Source: Acidobacteriota bacterium
Lineage (GTDB): Bacteria > Acidobacteriota > Terriglobia > Terriglobales > SCQP01
Direction: 5' to 3'
DNA length: 64,000 nucleotides
Assembly (NCBI GenBank): GCA_004299485.1
Contig: SCQP01000008.1
Coordinates: 228,761 to 292,760 of the forward strand
Shown: positions 18,297-28,500 of the stretch, one piece after another
How positions within the stretch are numbered: position 1 is the first letter of the stretch
How the letters are laid out: every line of letters starts with the position of its first letter
Translations under genes and position numbers: made by a program
Notes under the pieces: model-generated
Database searches by the model: none
Told to the model about the DNA's origin: nothing
What the model saw: the letters and a program-made list of their open reading frames with translations, nothing else

Positions 18297-21200
18297 TCAC
18301 GTGGAAGGCTCGAGGGAAGCTGCAATTGCGGGGCGGCGGAGCTTGCGGCTAAGCCAGTCGAACGCCAAATAGACGACCGGCGTGGTGTACAGCGTCAGGA
18401 CCTGGCTGAGCAGCAGGCCGCCGACGATGGCGATACCCAGCGGGCGGCGCAATTCCGAGCCGGTGCCGCGGCCGAGCGCCAGCGGAATGCCGCCCATCAT
18501 CGCTGCCAGGGTGGTCATTAAGATGGGCCGGAAGCGCAGCAAGCAGGCTTCGCGGATGGCTTCAAGCGGCGGCCGGTGTTCCTTGCGCTCGGCCTCGAGC
18601 GCAAAGTCGATCATCAGAATGGCGTTCTTCTGGACAATGCCGATGAGCAGGATCAGGCCGATGAGGGCGATGATGCTGAACTCGATGTGGAACAGCATCA
18701 GCGCGAGCAGGGCGCCGACGCCAGCGGAGGGCAGCGTAGACAGAATCGTGATGGGATGGATGTAGCTTTCATACAGCACCCCAAGAACGATGTAGACGGC
18801 AATCAGCGCCGCGAGGATGAGGATGGGTTCGTTGGCGAGCGAGTTGATGAAGGCTGCGGCGGTGCCCTGAAAGCTGGGCTGCACGCTGGGCGGCAGGCCG
18901 ATTTCCTGCTCCGCCGCGTGGATGGCGTTCACGGCCTGACCGAGTGAGGCGCCGGGCGCGAGGTTGAACGACAGCGTGACCACCGGAAATTGGCCTTGGT
19001 GGTTGATGGTCAGGGGAGCGCTCTTGGTCTGCACGGTCGTAAATGCACTCAGCGGCACTTCGTTGCCGCGGGCGGTGGACACGCCGCTCAGCGTTGCTGT
19101 GCTGGAAACCGAGCCCGCGGCAGTGGTGCCGATGGCGCTTGAGCCGAAGGCGCCGCTCGAGCCGGCATCGACGTAGATCTCTTTGAGTGACTGCGGGTCG
19201 AGCTGGTACTTGGGATCGACTTCGAGGATGACGTGATACTGATTCTGCTGGGTGAAGATGGTCGAGACCTGGCGCTGGCCGAAGGCGTCGTAAAGGGTGT
19301 TATCAATCGTCGAAGGAATCAGCCCAAGGCGCGAAGCCTCATCGCGGTTGACGGTCACCATGGTCTGCAGACCGTTGTCCTGACTGTCGCTGGCCACGTC
19401 GCGCAGCTCCGGCATGGCACGCATTTTATCGAGCAGCTTGGGCACCCATTGCGCCAGCTCGGCGGCATCGGCGTCTTCGACGCTGTACTGGAACTGGGTG
19501 CGGCTGATGCGGTCTTCGACGCTCAGGTCCTGGACCGGCTGCAGGTAGAGCGCGATGCCCGGCACCTTGGCCACCGCAGGCTCCAGCCGCCGGATGACCT
19601 CGCTCGCATTGACGTAACCGCGCTCGCCCGGCCCGTTGCCAAGCGGCTTGAGGTTGATCTGGAGGCGGCCGTTGTTGAGGGTGGTGTTGGTGCCGTCAAT
19701 GCCAATGAACGAAGACAGGTTGGCAACGGCGGGATCCTGCAGAATCACTTTCGCCAGCGCCTGCTGACGCTGCGACATGGCCGCAAAGCTGACGTTCTGC
19801 GGACCTTCGGAAATACCCAGAATTTCGCCAGTGTCCTGCACCGGGAAGAAACCCTTGGGAATGACGATATACAGCACGACGGTCAGCACCAGCGTGCCCA
19901 CGGTGACCACCAGCGTGGCGAACTGATGATTGAGCACCACGTCGAGCGTGCGCTGATAGAAGTGCACCATGGCCTGCAAGCCACGCTCCGAGGTACGGTA
20001 GAGCCAGCTCGTGCCGGCGGAGGCGCGCCGGCGCAGCAGTCGCGCACACATCATGGGCGTCAGCGTGAGCGACACGAAGGCCGACATGACGATAGTCACG
20101 GTCAGCGTGAGTGCAAACTCGCGGAACAGCCGCCCGACGACATCGCCCATGAACAGCAGCGGGATGAGAACGGCAATAAGCGAGAAGGTGATGGAGATGA
20201 TGGTGAAGCCGATCTGCTCGCTGCCGCGCAGCGCCGCCTGCAATGGGGGCACGCCCTCTTCAATGTAGCGGCTGATGTTCTCGATCATCACGATGGCGTC
20301 ATCGACGACGAAGCCGGTCGAGATAGTGAGCGCCATCAGCGACAGGTTGTCGAGCGAGAAGCCCAGCAGGTACATGAAGGCGAAGGTGCCGACCAGCGCC
20401 AGCGGAACAACGATGGAAGGGATAATGGTGGCCGAGATGCTGCGCAGAAAGGCGAAGATCACCAGCACCACCAGTAGCACGGTGAGCATGAGCTCGAGCT
20501 GCACGTCGGCGACGGAAGCGCGGATGGTGGTGGTGCGGTCGGTGAGAACGGTGACGTGAACGGCGCTCGGTAGCGAAGACTCCAGGCGCGGCAGCAGCTC
20601 TTTGACCTCGTTCACCACGGAAATGATGTTGGCGCCAGGCTGGCGCTGAATATTCAGGATCACCGCCGGCCGGGTATTGGCCCAGGCCGCCTGATCGACG
20701 TTCTCCGCGCCGTCCACGACGGTAGCCACATCCTGCAGCCGCACGGGGTTGCCGTTGCGGTAGGCGACGATCAGCGGTTTGTAGTCGGCGCTGGTGGTGA
20801 GCTGGTCGTTATCGCCGATGGTGTAGGCCTGATGCGCACCGTCGAAGAAGCCCTTGGCCTGATCGACATTGGCCTGACTGAGGGCGGTGCGCAGATCCTC
20901 AAGACTCATGCCGTAGCTGGCCAGCTCGCTGGGGTTGGCTTGCACGCGCACCGCCGGGCGCTGGCCGCCAGAGATGCTCACCAGGCCGACGCCGCTGAGC
21001 TGCGAGATCTTCTGCGCCATCATGGTGTCGGCAAAATCCTCGACCTGCGCCAGCGGCAGCGTGTCGCTGGTAAGCGCGATGGTCAGGATGGGCGCATCCG
21101 CGGGATTGCTCTTGCTGTAGATGGGCGGATTGGGGAGGTTGGGCGGCAGGAAGGTTCCAGCGCCGTTGATGGCGGCTTGCACTTCCTGCTCAGCGACATC

Positions 21201-21503
21201 GATGTTGAGGTTGAGGACGAACTGCAGGGTGATGATCGAGCTGCCGTAGGAGCTGATCGAGGTCATCTGATTCAGGCCGGGAATCTGGCCCAGTTGACGC
21301 TCGAGCGGCGCCGTGACCGACGAGGTCATGACTTCCGGGCTGGCGCCGGGCAGAAACGTCTGCACCTGCATGGTGGGATAGTCGACTTCCGGCAGCGCGG
21401 AAACCGGAAGTTGCTTGTAGGCCACCAGCCCTGCCAGCAGCACCGCGACCATCAAGAGGCTGGTCGCAATCGGTCGAAGAATAAAGGGACGCGACGGATT
21501 CAC
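18297..21503 (-). CDS. RND efflux transporter, MdtB-like inner-membrane subunit
   Basis: A 1068 aa RND pump, clearly paralogous to its downstream neighbour. [17 protein letters not shown] text ([20 protein letters not shown]) follows the first helix, and [16 protein letters not shown] holds the proton-relay aspartates. The large periplasmic domains contain an odd low-complexity G/S/T/A insertion of about 30 residues (from [14 protein letters not shown] onward, near residue 785), absent from the neighbouring pump. It lies seven bases after the fusion-protein gene and four before the second pump, so all three are one operon. Likely role: export of drugs, bile-salt-like or metal-chelate compounds (inference). 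Confidence 0.93.
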   Translation of the reverse strand: MNPSRPFILRPIATSLLMVAVLLAGLVAYKQLPVSALPEVDYPTMQVQTFLPGASPEVMTSSVTAPLERQLGQIPGLNQMTSISSYGSSIITLQFVLNLNIDVAEQEVQAAINGAGTFLPPNLPNPPIYSKSNPADAPILTIALTSDTLPLAQVEDFADTMMAQKISQLSGVGLVSISGGQRPAVRVQANPSELASYGMSLEDLRTALSQANVDQAKGFFDGAHQAYTIGDNDQLTTSADYKPLIVAYRNGNPVRLQDVATVVDGAENVDQAAWANTRPAVILNIQRQPGANIISVVNEVKELLPRLESSLPSAVHVTVLTDRTTTIRASVADVQLELMLTVLLVVLVIFAFLRSISATIIPSIVVPLALVGTFAFMYLLGFSLDNLSLMALTISTGFVVDDAIVMIENISRYIEEGVPPLQAALRGSEQIGFTIISITFSLIAVLIPLLFMGDVVGRLFREFALTLTVTIVMSAFVSLTLTPMMCARLLRRRASAGTSWLYRTSERGLQAMVHFYQRTLDVVLNHQFATLVVTVGTLVLTVVLYIVIPKGFFPVQDTGEILGISEGPQNVSFAAMSQRQQALAKVILQDPAVANLSSFIGIDGTNTTLNNGRLQINLKPLGNGPGERGYVNASEVIRRLEPAVAKVPGIALYLQPVQDLSVEDRISRTQFQYSVEDADAAELAQWVPKLLDKMRAMPELRDVASDSQDNGLQTMVTVNRDEASRLGLIPSTIDNTLYDAFGQRQVSTIFTQQNQYHVILEVDPKYQLDPQSLKEIYVDAGSSGAFGSSAIGTTAAGSVSSTATLSGVSTARGNEVPLSAFTTVQTKSAPLTINHQGQFPVVTLSFNLAPGASLGQAVNAIHAAEQEIGLPPSVQPSFQGTAAAFINSLANEPILILAALIAVYIVLGVLYESYIHPITILSTLPSAGVGALLALMLFHIEFSIIALIGLILLIGIVQKNAILMIDFALEAERKEHRPPLEAIREACLLRFRPILMTTLAAMMGGIPLALGRGTGSELRRPLGIAIVGGLLLSQVLTLYTTPVVYLAFDWLSRKLRRPAIAASLEPST

Positions 21504-21510
21504 GACACCC

Positions 21511-22827
21511 TCAGTGCTTGATCGGAGATTGCCGGCGTGGTTGTTTCGCGGCCGGCGCGGCGGTGCGCGCGCCCGCCACGGCGGGTGCGGCCGCGCGCAG
21601 GGCTTCGGCGGTCAGCGGAGGCGGCAGCGGCTGCACGCGGGCGCGCACGTGCGTGCCGTCCTGCAAGCGGTCAGCGCCGTCAATCACGACTTCCGTGCCG
21701 GGCGCAAGGCCCGCAGCCAGGCCAACCTGGTTGCCCTCGGTGATCTTCTCAGTCACGGGCACGACGTGAACCGCGTGCTGGGCATCCACGGCAAAAACGT
21801 AGGAGCCGTTGGGGCCGCGCTGGATGGCCGCCGGCGGGACGACGGTCAGGCCGCTCTCGCTGCCGACACGCATGCGGGCGTTGACGAACTCGCTGGGAAA
21901 CAGCTTGTTGTCGGCGTTGTCAAACAAGGCTTTGCAGCGGAAGGTGCCGGTGGTCGGGTCGATGCTGTTGTCGATGGTCTCGAGCCGGCCACGGGCGAGC
22001 AGTTGGGTATTGTTGCTGTCAAAAGCATCGACTGCCGGGTGCTGGCCGGCGAGCAGCGCGGGATAGACCTGGGGCAAATCCTCCTGCGGCAGGTTGAACA
22101 GCACGGCAATCGGCTGGATCTGGGTGATCACCACCAGGCTGGTTTGCGCACCGGCTTGCACCACATTGCCGGGATCGACCAGACGCAGACCGAGGCGGCC
22201 GGCGATGGGCGCGGTGATGTGGCTGTAGGTGATATTGAGCTGGGCGGCCTTGATGGCGGCCTGATCTGTGGCCATGGCGCCCTTGTATTCGCTCACCAGC
22301 GCCTGCTGAGCATCGACCTGCTGCTTGGCCACGATGTTTTGCTGGTACAGGGTCAGATAGCGCTGGTAGTCGATCTCATCATCTTTATAGAGCGCGGTAT
22401 CGTGGGCGAGCTGGCCCTCGGCTTGGGCGAGCGTTGCCTCGTAGGGCCGCGGGTCAATATCGAGCAGTGCCTCGCCGGCGCGGACAAACTGGCCTTCTCT
22501 ATAGAGGACGTGCAGGATTTCGCCACCCACCTGCGGATGCACCGTCACCGTGTTGTTGGGCGTGACGCTGCCGATGCCGCGCAAATAGACCGGCACGCTG
22601 CCACTGGCCGCGGCTACGGCGACCACGGGAACGGCGGGACCACCACGCGCGGCGGCGCCGGTACGACCGGGACCGGCGGCTTTAGGTGGCGGCAATGCCA
22701 CTTGCCGGTAGCGAAAGCCGGCGTAGACCACCCCCAGGATGACCAACAGCCAGATCAGGCCCCGGCGATGATGGCGGCTCGCGGCAGCGGGGGGAAGCGG
22801 GGGCGATGGTGGAGTCTCGATGCCCAT
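21511..22827 (-). CDS. RND efflux periplasmic adaptor (MdtA-like membrane fusion protein)
   Basis: A 438 aa adaptor that bridges the RND pumps to an outer-membrane channel. An N-terminal membrane anchor ([16 protein letters not shown]) is followed by the lipoyl-type half-motifs ([26 protein letters not shown] and [20 protein letters not shown]). Between them is an alpha-helical hairpin (residues about 120-190), and beta-barrel and membrane-proximal domains come after. The C-terminus is Ala/Pro-rich and basic. It is first in the mdtABC-like order. No TolC-type channel gene lies nearby, so one must be supplied from elsewhere. An AT-rich run (22876-22887) upstream may be part of its promoter. 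Confidence 0.93.
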   Translation of the reverse strand: MGIETPPSPPLPPAAASRHHRRGLIWLLVILGVVYAGFRYRQVALPPPKAAGPGRTGAAARGGPAVPVVAVAAASGSVPVYLRGIGSVTPNNTVTVHPQVGGEILHVLYREGQFVRAGEALLDIDPRPYEATLAQAEGQLAHDTALYKDDEIDYQRYLTLYQQNIVAKQQVDAQQALVSEYKGAMATDQAAIKAAQLNITYSHITAPIAGRLGLRLVDPGNVVQAGAQTSLVVITQIQPIAVLFNLPQEDLPQVYPALLAGQHPAVDAFDSNNTQLLARGRLETIDNSIDPTTGTFRCKALFDNADNKLFPSEFVNARMRVGSESGLTVVPPAAIQRGPNGSYVFAVDAQHAVHVVPVTEKITEGNQVGLAAGLAPGTEVVIDGADRLQDGTHVRARVQPLPPPLTAEALRAAAPAVAGARTAAPAAKQPRRQSPIKH

Positions 22828-22909
22828 ACGGCCATCTAGTTCTACAACGCCGCGCGCAGGATGACGGTTACAGTCTTATATATATTTGCTGGGCGACCCG
22901 GATCTCCCT

Positions 22910-23176
22910 TTAGAAGGGCTGCTCGTCGGCGGAAGGGCCGTAGGTGGAGGGTAGCGCGACATCGTGCATGCGCAGGTAGACGCCGAGTTGGGCGCGGTGG
23001 TGAATCGTGTGGCTGAAGACCGTGAAGCGCAGCACGGCGGCTTGCTGCTTGGCATGCGGACGCCAGCCAAACTGGGCTTCCGGCAGCCGCTCGAGATATT
23101 TGCGGGTTACGGCCATTTCACGCTCGAACTCGGGATGCAGAATCTGGGAGAGAGGCATAAGAGCATTTTGAGTCAC
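22910..23176 (-). pseudogene. DinB-family protein with large internal deletion
   Basis: The 88 aa frame joins the start of a DinB-type four-helix protein (FEREMAVTRKYLERLPEAQF, then WRPHAK) directly to its end (HTIHHRAQLGVYLRMHDVALP, then STYGPSADE). Complete members are about 160 aa; roughly 70-75 residues, covering helices 2 and 3, are missing in frame. One of the metal-site histidine regions (HTIHH) remains but the partner is lost. GTG 23176 or ATG 23158 could start it, and neither has a ribosome site. It is probably non-functional, though a stable mini-protein cannot be ruled out. Confidence 0.65.
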
Positions 23177-23256
23177 ATTCGGGACGCTTACGGCGCGCCG
23201 ATACTCATATTCACGCCTTCGCCTACCCCGATGATAATATGTCCGCAGAGGTCCTA

Positions 23257-23757
23257 ATGAGACTGTCCGTGATTGTCGCTCTCGCCGCCGCGCTGGCGCT
23301 GCCGCTCGCCGCGCAACGCCCGCTTTCCGCCCCGCTGCAGAAGCTGGACATCTCGACCGGCCATTGGGTGTTCCATGGCACCAGCCGGAACCTGCGCACC
23401 GGCAAGACCGGCAACTGGACCTGGAACGAACACTGCCGCTGGTCCACCAACCGCCAGTTCCTGGAGTGCAGTTTCAGCAACGTGTGGTCAGGCAAGCCGA
23501 CTGAATCGCTGGTGGTCGACACCTACAACCCCAACGATCACAATTACTGGCATTACGAGATCTTCACCAGCAACAGCGAGCACCCGTTCGTCTCCAAAAT
23601 GACCATCGCCGGCAACGTCTGGACCGAGCTGACGCCGCACGAGAAAATCGTGTATGTATGGTCCTCGCCGCACCAGGTAAACGTAAAGATCGAGGCGATG
23701 CGCGACGGCACCCACTGGACCACCGTCGACCAGGGTACTGGCGTCAAGCAGCCCTAG
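23257..23757 (+). CDS. Secreted protein of unknown function
   Basis: A 166 aa protein with a clear signal peptide (RLSVIVALAAALALPLAAQ). The mature part is rich in Trp and Thr (GHWVFHGTSRN, WTWNEHCRWS, FSNVWSGKPTES, MTIAGNVWTELT) and looks like a single lipocalin-like beta-barrel, reminiscent of DUF1579-type periplasmic proteins. ATG 23257 is preferred over ATG 23239 because it gives a proper signal peptide and follows AGAGG. GATAATAT just upstream could be a -10 element. Function unknown. Confidence 0.7.
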   Translation: MRLSVIVALAAALALPLAAQRPLSAPLQKLDISTGHWVFHGTSRNLRTGKTGNWTWNEHCRWSTNRQFLECSFSNVWSGKPTESLVVDTYNPNDHNYWHYEIFTSNSEHPFVSKMTIAGNVWTELTPHEKIVYVWSSPHQVNVKIEAMRDGTHWTTVDQGTGVKQP

Positions 23758-23762
23758 GTGTC

Positions 23763-24203
23763 TTAATCGGGTTGTATCGATCCAGGGGCTTTTCGTGCCA
23801 GCCCCCGGTCGAAGGTTACCAGCGCGAAGCCCGCACTCTCAGCGAAGGCAGCCAGATATGAGTCAACCCAGTCCTTGGAGGCTGGCTGCCGTAGCGATGC
23901 CATGCGGCGGAAGGTAGCGTCGAGTCCCGGCATCTCCACGGCAAACCCCACGCGTCCATCGCGCATGAGCTGGTCGTAAGCGCTCCACGCGCCCGGTTGA
24001 TCGAGTGCATCATCCCCAAGCACAGCTTGGGTGGTCAGCAGGCGAAGAAACCCGAGCTGCGTGAATCGGCAAAAGTAAAGTTGTGCGGCTTGCGGCAAGG
24101 ATGTGTACCATCGCTCTGCCGCGGTATGATGCTGATGCTGTCCGTACGCCAGCGCCAACCAGACGTTGATGTCAGGAAAATAGAATCTCGTAGATTCGGG
24201 CAT
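23763..24203 (-). CDS. PIN-domain toxin (VapC family)
   Basis: A 146 aa PIN protein. The active-site acids are visible in YFPDINVWLALAYG, KDWVDSYLAAFA and VTFDRGLA. The middle position usually held by glutamate reads FTQLGFLRLL, as in the Mycobacterium-type VapC subgroup. ATG 24203 (PESTRFYFPDINVW) overlaps the antitoxin gene by 32 bases, so translation is probably coupled. It likely acts as an RNase silenced by the RHH protein encoded just upstream on the same strand. Confidence 0.85.
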   Translation of the reverse strand: MPESTRFYFPDINVWLALAYGQHQHHTAAERWYTSLPQAAQLYFCRFTQLGFLRLLTTQAVLGDDALDQPGAWSAYDQLMRDGRVGFAVEMPGLDATFRRMASLRQPASKDWVDSYLAAFAESAGFALVTFDRGLARKAPGSIQPD

Positions 24204-24399
24204 TGTCGATCTTGAGCGTGCCGGGTCGCTTGGAGTGGATGATCGGCAGCTTGACCTGCCGCCGCTGCCGGGGCGGTCCGCCATTGAGGTCACGCTGCAC
24301 CGCCTCGAGCACCAGCGACTTGACGCTCCGGCCCTCGTTTGCGGCCTTGGCCTTGAGCCGGCGATAAATCGGGTCCGGGATGTCCACGGTTGTCCGCAC
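24172..24399 (-). CDS. Ribbon-helix-helix antitoxin (VapB-like)
   Basis: A 75 aa antitoxin with an N-terminal ribbon-helix-helix DNA-binding motif (MRTTVDIPDPIYRRLKAKAA, then NEGRSVKSLVLEAVQRDL) and a C-terminal tail (PIIHSKRPGTLKIDNARIYEIL) that should bind the toxin. It precedes and overlaps the PIN gene. It is divergent from the Ser/Thr kinase gene, with about 60 bases between them that must hold both promoters. Confidence 0.85.
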   Translation of the reverse strand: MRTTVDIPDPIYRRLKAKAANEGRSVKSLVLEAVQRDLNGGPPRQRRQVKLPIIHSKRPGTLKIDNARIYEILFS

Positions 24400-24460
24400 G
24401 CCCTCAGGCTACCATATTTATGGCTATGGCCTGAGCGGAGCCGGGCATATAATTGGCACC

Positions 24461-27079
24461 ATGCCCCTCACCCCCGGAGGCCGCCTCGGACCGTACGAAA
24501 TCCTCGCGCCTCTGGGCGCAGGCGGCATGGGCGAGGTGTACCGCGCGCTCGACACGCGGCTGAAGCGCGAGGCGGCGCTCAAATGTCTGCCCGACCGGCT
24601 GGCCGCCAACTCCATTGCCCTCGAACGCTTCCGGCGCGAGGCGCAACTGCTGGCCGGCATGAGTCACCCGCATATTGCCGCGGTCTACGGCCTGGAGATC
24701 GGCAGCGACGGCGGAGCGGTGCTGGCGATGGAGATGGTCGGCGGCGAGACGCTCGCTGACCGCCTGCAGCGCGGGCCGTTGCCGCCCGAAGAAGCCGCGG
24801 CTATAGCCTTGCAGATCGCCCAGGCACTCGAGTACGCCCACGAGCGCGGCATCATTCACCGCGATCTCAAGCCCGCGAACACCAAGGTGACGGCCGACGA
24901 TCAGGTCAAGGTACTCGATTTCGGTTTGGCGAAAGCGCTCACACCCGAGCTGAGCGCAGCCGAGCTGGCCGATTCGCCGACCCTGACGACGCCGGCGACG
25001 CTGGCAGGCAGCATTCTGGGTACGGCCGCATACATGGCGCCCGAGCAGGCGCGCGGCAAGGCCGTCGACCGCCGCGCTGACATCTGGGCCTTCGGCGCCG
25101 TGCTGTATGAAATGCTCACCGGCCAGCGCGCCTTCCATGGCGACAACGCAACCGATGTTATTGCTGCCGTGGTGCGCGCCGAGCCCGACTGGAGCGCGCT
25201 ACCGCCGGCAACGCCCGCGTACCTGCGCGATCTCGTCGAGCGCTGCCTGCGCAAAGATGCGCGCCGCCGTCTGCAATCCATCGGCGATGCGCGCATTACG
25301 CTGGAGGAAAAACCCAGCCCACCCGCGGCAGCGGCTGCCGCCCAACGCCCCGCGGCGCTGGCGCAACGCGCCTGGTACGGCTGGGCGGCGCCCGGCTTCG
25401 CGGGCGTGGTGTTGGCAGCACTGGCGGCGTACTGGCTCATGCCCCGGCCTGCCAAGCCGGTGGCCATGCGCTTTCAGGCGGTGACGGCGCTCGCGGGCGT
25501 GCAGCGTGACCCCGCGCTCTCCCCTGACGGCCGCTCGGTGGCCTTCGCCTCCAATCAGGACGGCAACTACAACCTTTACGTCGGCCTGATCGATGGCGGC
25601 AACCTACTCGAAATTACTCGCGGCAGCGACGCCAAGGGTCATCCGGCCTGGACGCCCGACGGCGCCTCGCTCGCGTATCAGCAGCTCAATCCCTCGGGTC
25701 TCTGGGATATCTGGGAAGTCTCGGCGCTGGGCGGCACCCCTCACCTGCTGTTGCGCAACGCCGAAGATCCGGCATGGTCGCCCGATGGCAAGCAGCTCGC
25801 TTATACCCAGGCCTCGACCGGGACGCTCTGGCTGAGCACGCCCGGCCAACCGCCGCAGGAACTCGGCAGGGGCATCAAGGGACAGCAGCCACGCTTCTCT
25901 CCCGACGGCAAGCAGCTCGCCTTCGACGTCAACAAAGTCGGCGGTCCTTACGGCTCGCTGGAGGTGGCCGACCTCGCCGACGCATCCGTGCGTGCGCTCA
26001 CCCCCACGGCTGGTCCCGAAGTTCTTTCGCCGGCGTGGTCATCCGATGGCCAGTCCATTTACTTCGCCTCCAGCCGGGGCGGCACGGTCAATATCTGGAA
26101 GCTGCCTGCGGCGGGCGGTACACCGGTGCAGATCACCGCCGGGCAGGGGGATGACGCGGGCCTGAGCGTCATGGGCAACCGCCTGGTTTTCGCAACCTTC
26201 CGCACCAATACGCGCCTGGCCCAGCTCGATCTGACCGCTATGGCGGGTCCCCATGCGATTCACGTGCTCTCCAGCGATCCGGTGCGCAATCAGAACGCTC
26301 CCGCCTACTCGCCGGATGGCAAGCGCCTGGCGTTTTTCTGCTGGCTCAAGGGCGTTGAACTCGAACAGATCTGGACCTCCAATGCCGACGGCGGTCACGC
26401 CGCGCCGCTGGTAGCCGGCCCCTTGAGCAATATTTTTCCCGAGTGGTCCGCCGATGGGCAGTCCGTTCTATTTACCCAATGGAACACTGCGACTGGCGCC
26501 ACTGACCTGGCTGCGGTTCCCGCCGACGGAGGCGAACCCAAGATTATGTGGCACTCGCACCAGGGCGCCAAGCCTTGGTTGTCCGATGTCAGCTCCCGCG
26601 GCGTAGTCGCCTATCCCGGCCCGCACGGCATCAGTACTTACGATCCCTCCACCGGTGCTACGCGGCGCGTGCTGCCCTTGCCGCGGCAAACAAGCTGGGT
26701 GCGCTGGTCGCCGCAGGGCACGGCCATCGCCTACGACATGCCGCCACGTTTCGACGGCGACCCGGAGGCCGGGGTCTGGATCGACGACTTGCACCAGCCG
26801 CCACAGCAGGTTTTTCGCGGTTGGGTCTGCTATCTGGCGCGTGCGCCGGGAGGCAAGCTCGCCATCCTCGCCGGCAGCTCCGATCTGCAAGGTTCGCTCT
26901 GGACAGCGGACTGGAACGGGCAACATCTAAAGCGGCTGCCGCAAAACGTGCCATTGCTTTACGATTATTTTTTCGACGCCTGGAACGTAATATCCCTCTC
27001 ACCCAACGGCCGCGATCTCGCCTTCCTCTACGATGACGCCCTGCAGGCCAACCTCGGAATGATCGAGTTTGGAAAATAG
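24461..27079 (+). CDS. Membrane Ser/Thr protein kinase with PD40/TolB-like propeller
   Basis: An 872 aa Hanks-type kinase. The N-terminal kinase domain has the glycine loop LGAGGMGEVY, an ATP lysine in EAALKCL, the catalytic loop HRDLKPAN, DFGLAKA and the APE-like MAPEQ. A transmembrane helix near residues 305-330 (GFAGVVLAALAAYWLM) separates it from an extracytoplasmic propeller of about seven PD40 blades (LSPDGRSVAF, WTPDGASLAY, WSPDGKQLAY, FSPDGKQLAF, WSSDGQSIYF, YSPDGKRLAF, WSADGQSVLF). This layout is widespread in acidobacteria and suggests sensing of an envelope ligand. ATG 24461 aligns with the family start; the upstream extension lacks kinase sequence. Substrate unknown. Confidence 0.93.
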   Translation: MPLTPGGRLGPYEILAPLGAGGMGEVYRALDTRLKREAALKCLPDRLAANSIALERFRREAQLLAGMSHPHIAAVYGLEIGSDGGAVLAMEMVGGETLADRLQRGPLPPEEAAAIALQIAQALEYAHERGIIHRDLKPANTKVTADDQVKVLDFGLAKALTPELSAAELADSPTLTTPATLAGSILGTAAYMAPEQARGKAVDRRADIWAFGAVLYEMLTGQRAFHGDNATDVIAAVVRAEPDWSALPPATPAYLRDLVERCLRKDARRRLQSIGDARITLEEKPSPPAAAAAAQRPAALAQRAWYGWAAPGFAGVVLAALAAYWLMPRPAKPVAMRFQAVTALAGVQRDPALSPDGRSVAFASNQDGNYNLYVGLIDGGNLLEITRGSDAKGHPAWTPDGASLAYQQLNPSGLWDIWEVSALGGTPHLLLRNAEDPAWSPDGKQLAYTQASTGTLWLSTPGQPPQELGRGIKGQQPRFSPDGKQLAFDVNKVGGPYGSLEVADLADASVRALTPTAGPEVLSPAWSSDGQSIYFASSRGGTVNIWKLPAAGGTPVQITAGQGDDAGLSVMGNRLVFATFRTNTRLAQLDLTAMAGPHAIHVLSSDPVRNQNAPAYSPDGKRLAFFCWLKGVELEQIWTSNADGGHAAPLVAGPLSNIFPEWSADGQSVLFTQWNTATGATDLAAVPADGGEPKIMWHSHQGAKPWLSDVSSRGVVAYPGPHGISTYDPSTGATRRVLPLPRQTSWVRWSPQGTAIAYDMPPRFDGDPEAGVWIDDLHQPPQQVFRGWVCYLARAPGGKLAILAGSSDLQGSLWTADWNGQHLKRLPQNVPLLYDYFFDAWNVISLSPNGRDLAFLYDDALQANLGMIEFGK

Positions 27080-27082
27080 GCC

Positions 27083-27452
27083 ATGCCCCTAGCAGCGGGA
27101 ACGCACATCGGACCCTACGAAGTCCTTGTCCCCTTGGGTGCAGGCAGTATGGGCGAAGTGTATCGCGCTCTCGACACGCGGTTGAAGCGCGAGACGGCGC
27201 TTAAGGGCCCGCAGCCAGGGCGTGACTATCAGCGTGAAAGCGCACAAAGACGGCAATTCTAACGCCGGTATCTCGACCGTGCCTTTGAACTATGCCGACT
27301 GGTGTATAGAGGCGCCATCACGCATCAGCATCGCGCCGGATGGCGAGCACATGATCTTCGGCTACGACGATGATGCGCAGCCCAACATCAGGATGCTGAC
27401 GTTGGGCATTAAGCCGGCAAGCAGCCGTTTTACTGGACGACCAGGATTTTAA
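27083..27452 (+). pseudogene. Remnant of a second Ser/Thr kinase-propeller gene
   Basis: Three bases after the intact kinase a second kinase start appears: ATG 27083, with [20 protein letters not shown], then [12 protein letters not shown], nearly the same as its neighbour. It ends at a stop at 27260 after 59 codons. The following frame (from about 27222) resembles the last blade of such a propeller (ISIAPDGEHMIFGYDDDAQP, then NIRMLTLG). About 2.2 kb is therefore missing from the middle. The 3' end overlaps the convergent DUF4424 gene by 23 bases. Tandem duplication followed by deletion is the simplest history. Confidence 0.75.
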
Positions 27453-28443
27453 TGTCGTTTCGCGGAGAAAAATTGCGGAGCGTCGATTCGAATGTGGTCG
27501 GCCCAGTCTGCGCCAATGGTCCGTGCCAACACGTCGAAAGGATGTTGGCGGGTTTGAGCTTGTCCAGAATCAGATGGAATGTGCCAATCGGACCATCCCA
27601 ATTGTTGCCGGTAGTGAGCACGTATTCAGTCGTGTAGAAGTGAATATACGAGTCTTTGCAAAGGCCTGTCTTGCAAACCGGCGTTGCCGCAAACTTTCTC
27701 TTTAGCGCAGCAAACGTGCTCGCATTGGGGCACACGTCCGCGTGAATGTCATTTTTCAGCGCAGACAACGCCTGGACCTCATTCCCGACGCGATAGTCAT
27801 AATATTCGCCGGTGATCGGCTGATAGCTCTGGTCAATTGTGACCGTTTTGCCCGGCTCGAATTTCTGGCGCCACCAAAACCGCGTGCTTACCGTCCACAT
27901 CGGCATTTTCTCGGATGAATCGCTGAGCAAGTGAGCGTCCACCAAAGCGCGAACTGTCAAGGTTGGCAAAGCTTTGAGGGGATCGCCACCGGCGCGCACC
28001 ATAGGATTGAGCGGTACATGGTAGCGTCGCAGCAGTCGCGTGACATCGCACCCGCGACGGTTAGCAGCCCTCCGCTCGACCTTCAAACCCACCGGCTCGC
28101 CATCGACGATGGTTTTGAAGCCGATAAAATTCACAGGATCGCCGGTCGTCGATCCAATCGTGGTGTTGTACCACTCCGCCTGGTCCAGGTTCGGCAGCGG
28201 AAATGCAATCACGGTCTCAATCGGGCTCGTGGACACGTTCATGAACGTGAAATGAATGCGCACTCGCGTCGGGCTAATGTACAAATCTTCGCTGAGCATG
28301 CGGATCTGGCGCGAGTGCTGAAATTGCAAGCCGCCGATGCCAATCGTGGCCGTGGTATCGTCGCCCAAAGCGGCTGTGAACAGGACGAGGGTTAGGGTGA
28401 AGACAAGGGCTGCGCGGAACCAGCACCTGGCGCGGAAACGCAT
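27430..28443 (-). CDS. DUF4424 domain secreted protein
   Basis: A 337 aa exported protein with a signal peptide (FRAALVFTLTLVLFTAALG). The mature N-terminus (TATIGIGGLQF, RMLSEDLYISPTRVRIHFTF, then PIETVIAFPLP) matches the DUF4424 family, whose role is unknown. Cysteines are paired in DVCPNAS and CKTGLC and may form disulfides. ATG 28443 (MRFRARCWF) was chosen over 28491 because it begins the signal peptide. It is monocistronic between the kinase remnant and the symporter. Confidence 0.8.
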   Translation of the reverse strand: MRFRARCWFRAALVFTLTLVLFTAALGDDTTATIGIGGLQFQHSRQIRMLSEDLYISPTRVRIHFTFMNVSTSPIETVIAFPLPNLDQAEWYNTTIGSTTGDPVNFIGFKTIVDGEPVGLKVERRAANRRGCDVTRLLRRYHVPLNPMVRAGGDPLKALPTLTVRALVDAHLLSDSSEKMPMWTVSTRFWWRQKFEPGKTVTIDQSYQPITGEYYDYRVGNEVQALSALKNDIHADVCPNASTFAALKRKFAATPVCKTGLCKDSYIHFYTTEYVLTTGNNWDGPIGTFHLILDKLKPANILSTCWHGPLAQTGPTTFESTLRNFSPRNDIKILVVQ

Positions 28444-28500
28444 GCGGCTACTATAAGCCGCGCTCACCCAGGCGCACAGCGGCATGCTCACGTTCGGACG

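Noticed and set aside
19233..20477. 414-codon plus-strand open frame over the second RND pump
   Set aside because: Antisense shadow of a clear 1068 aa pump; no domain or ribosome site.
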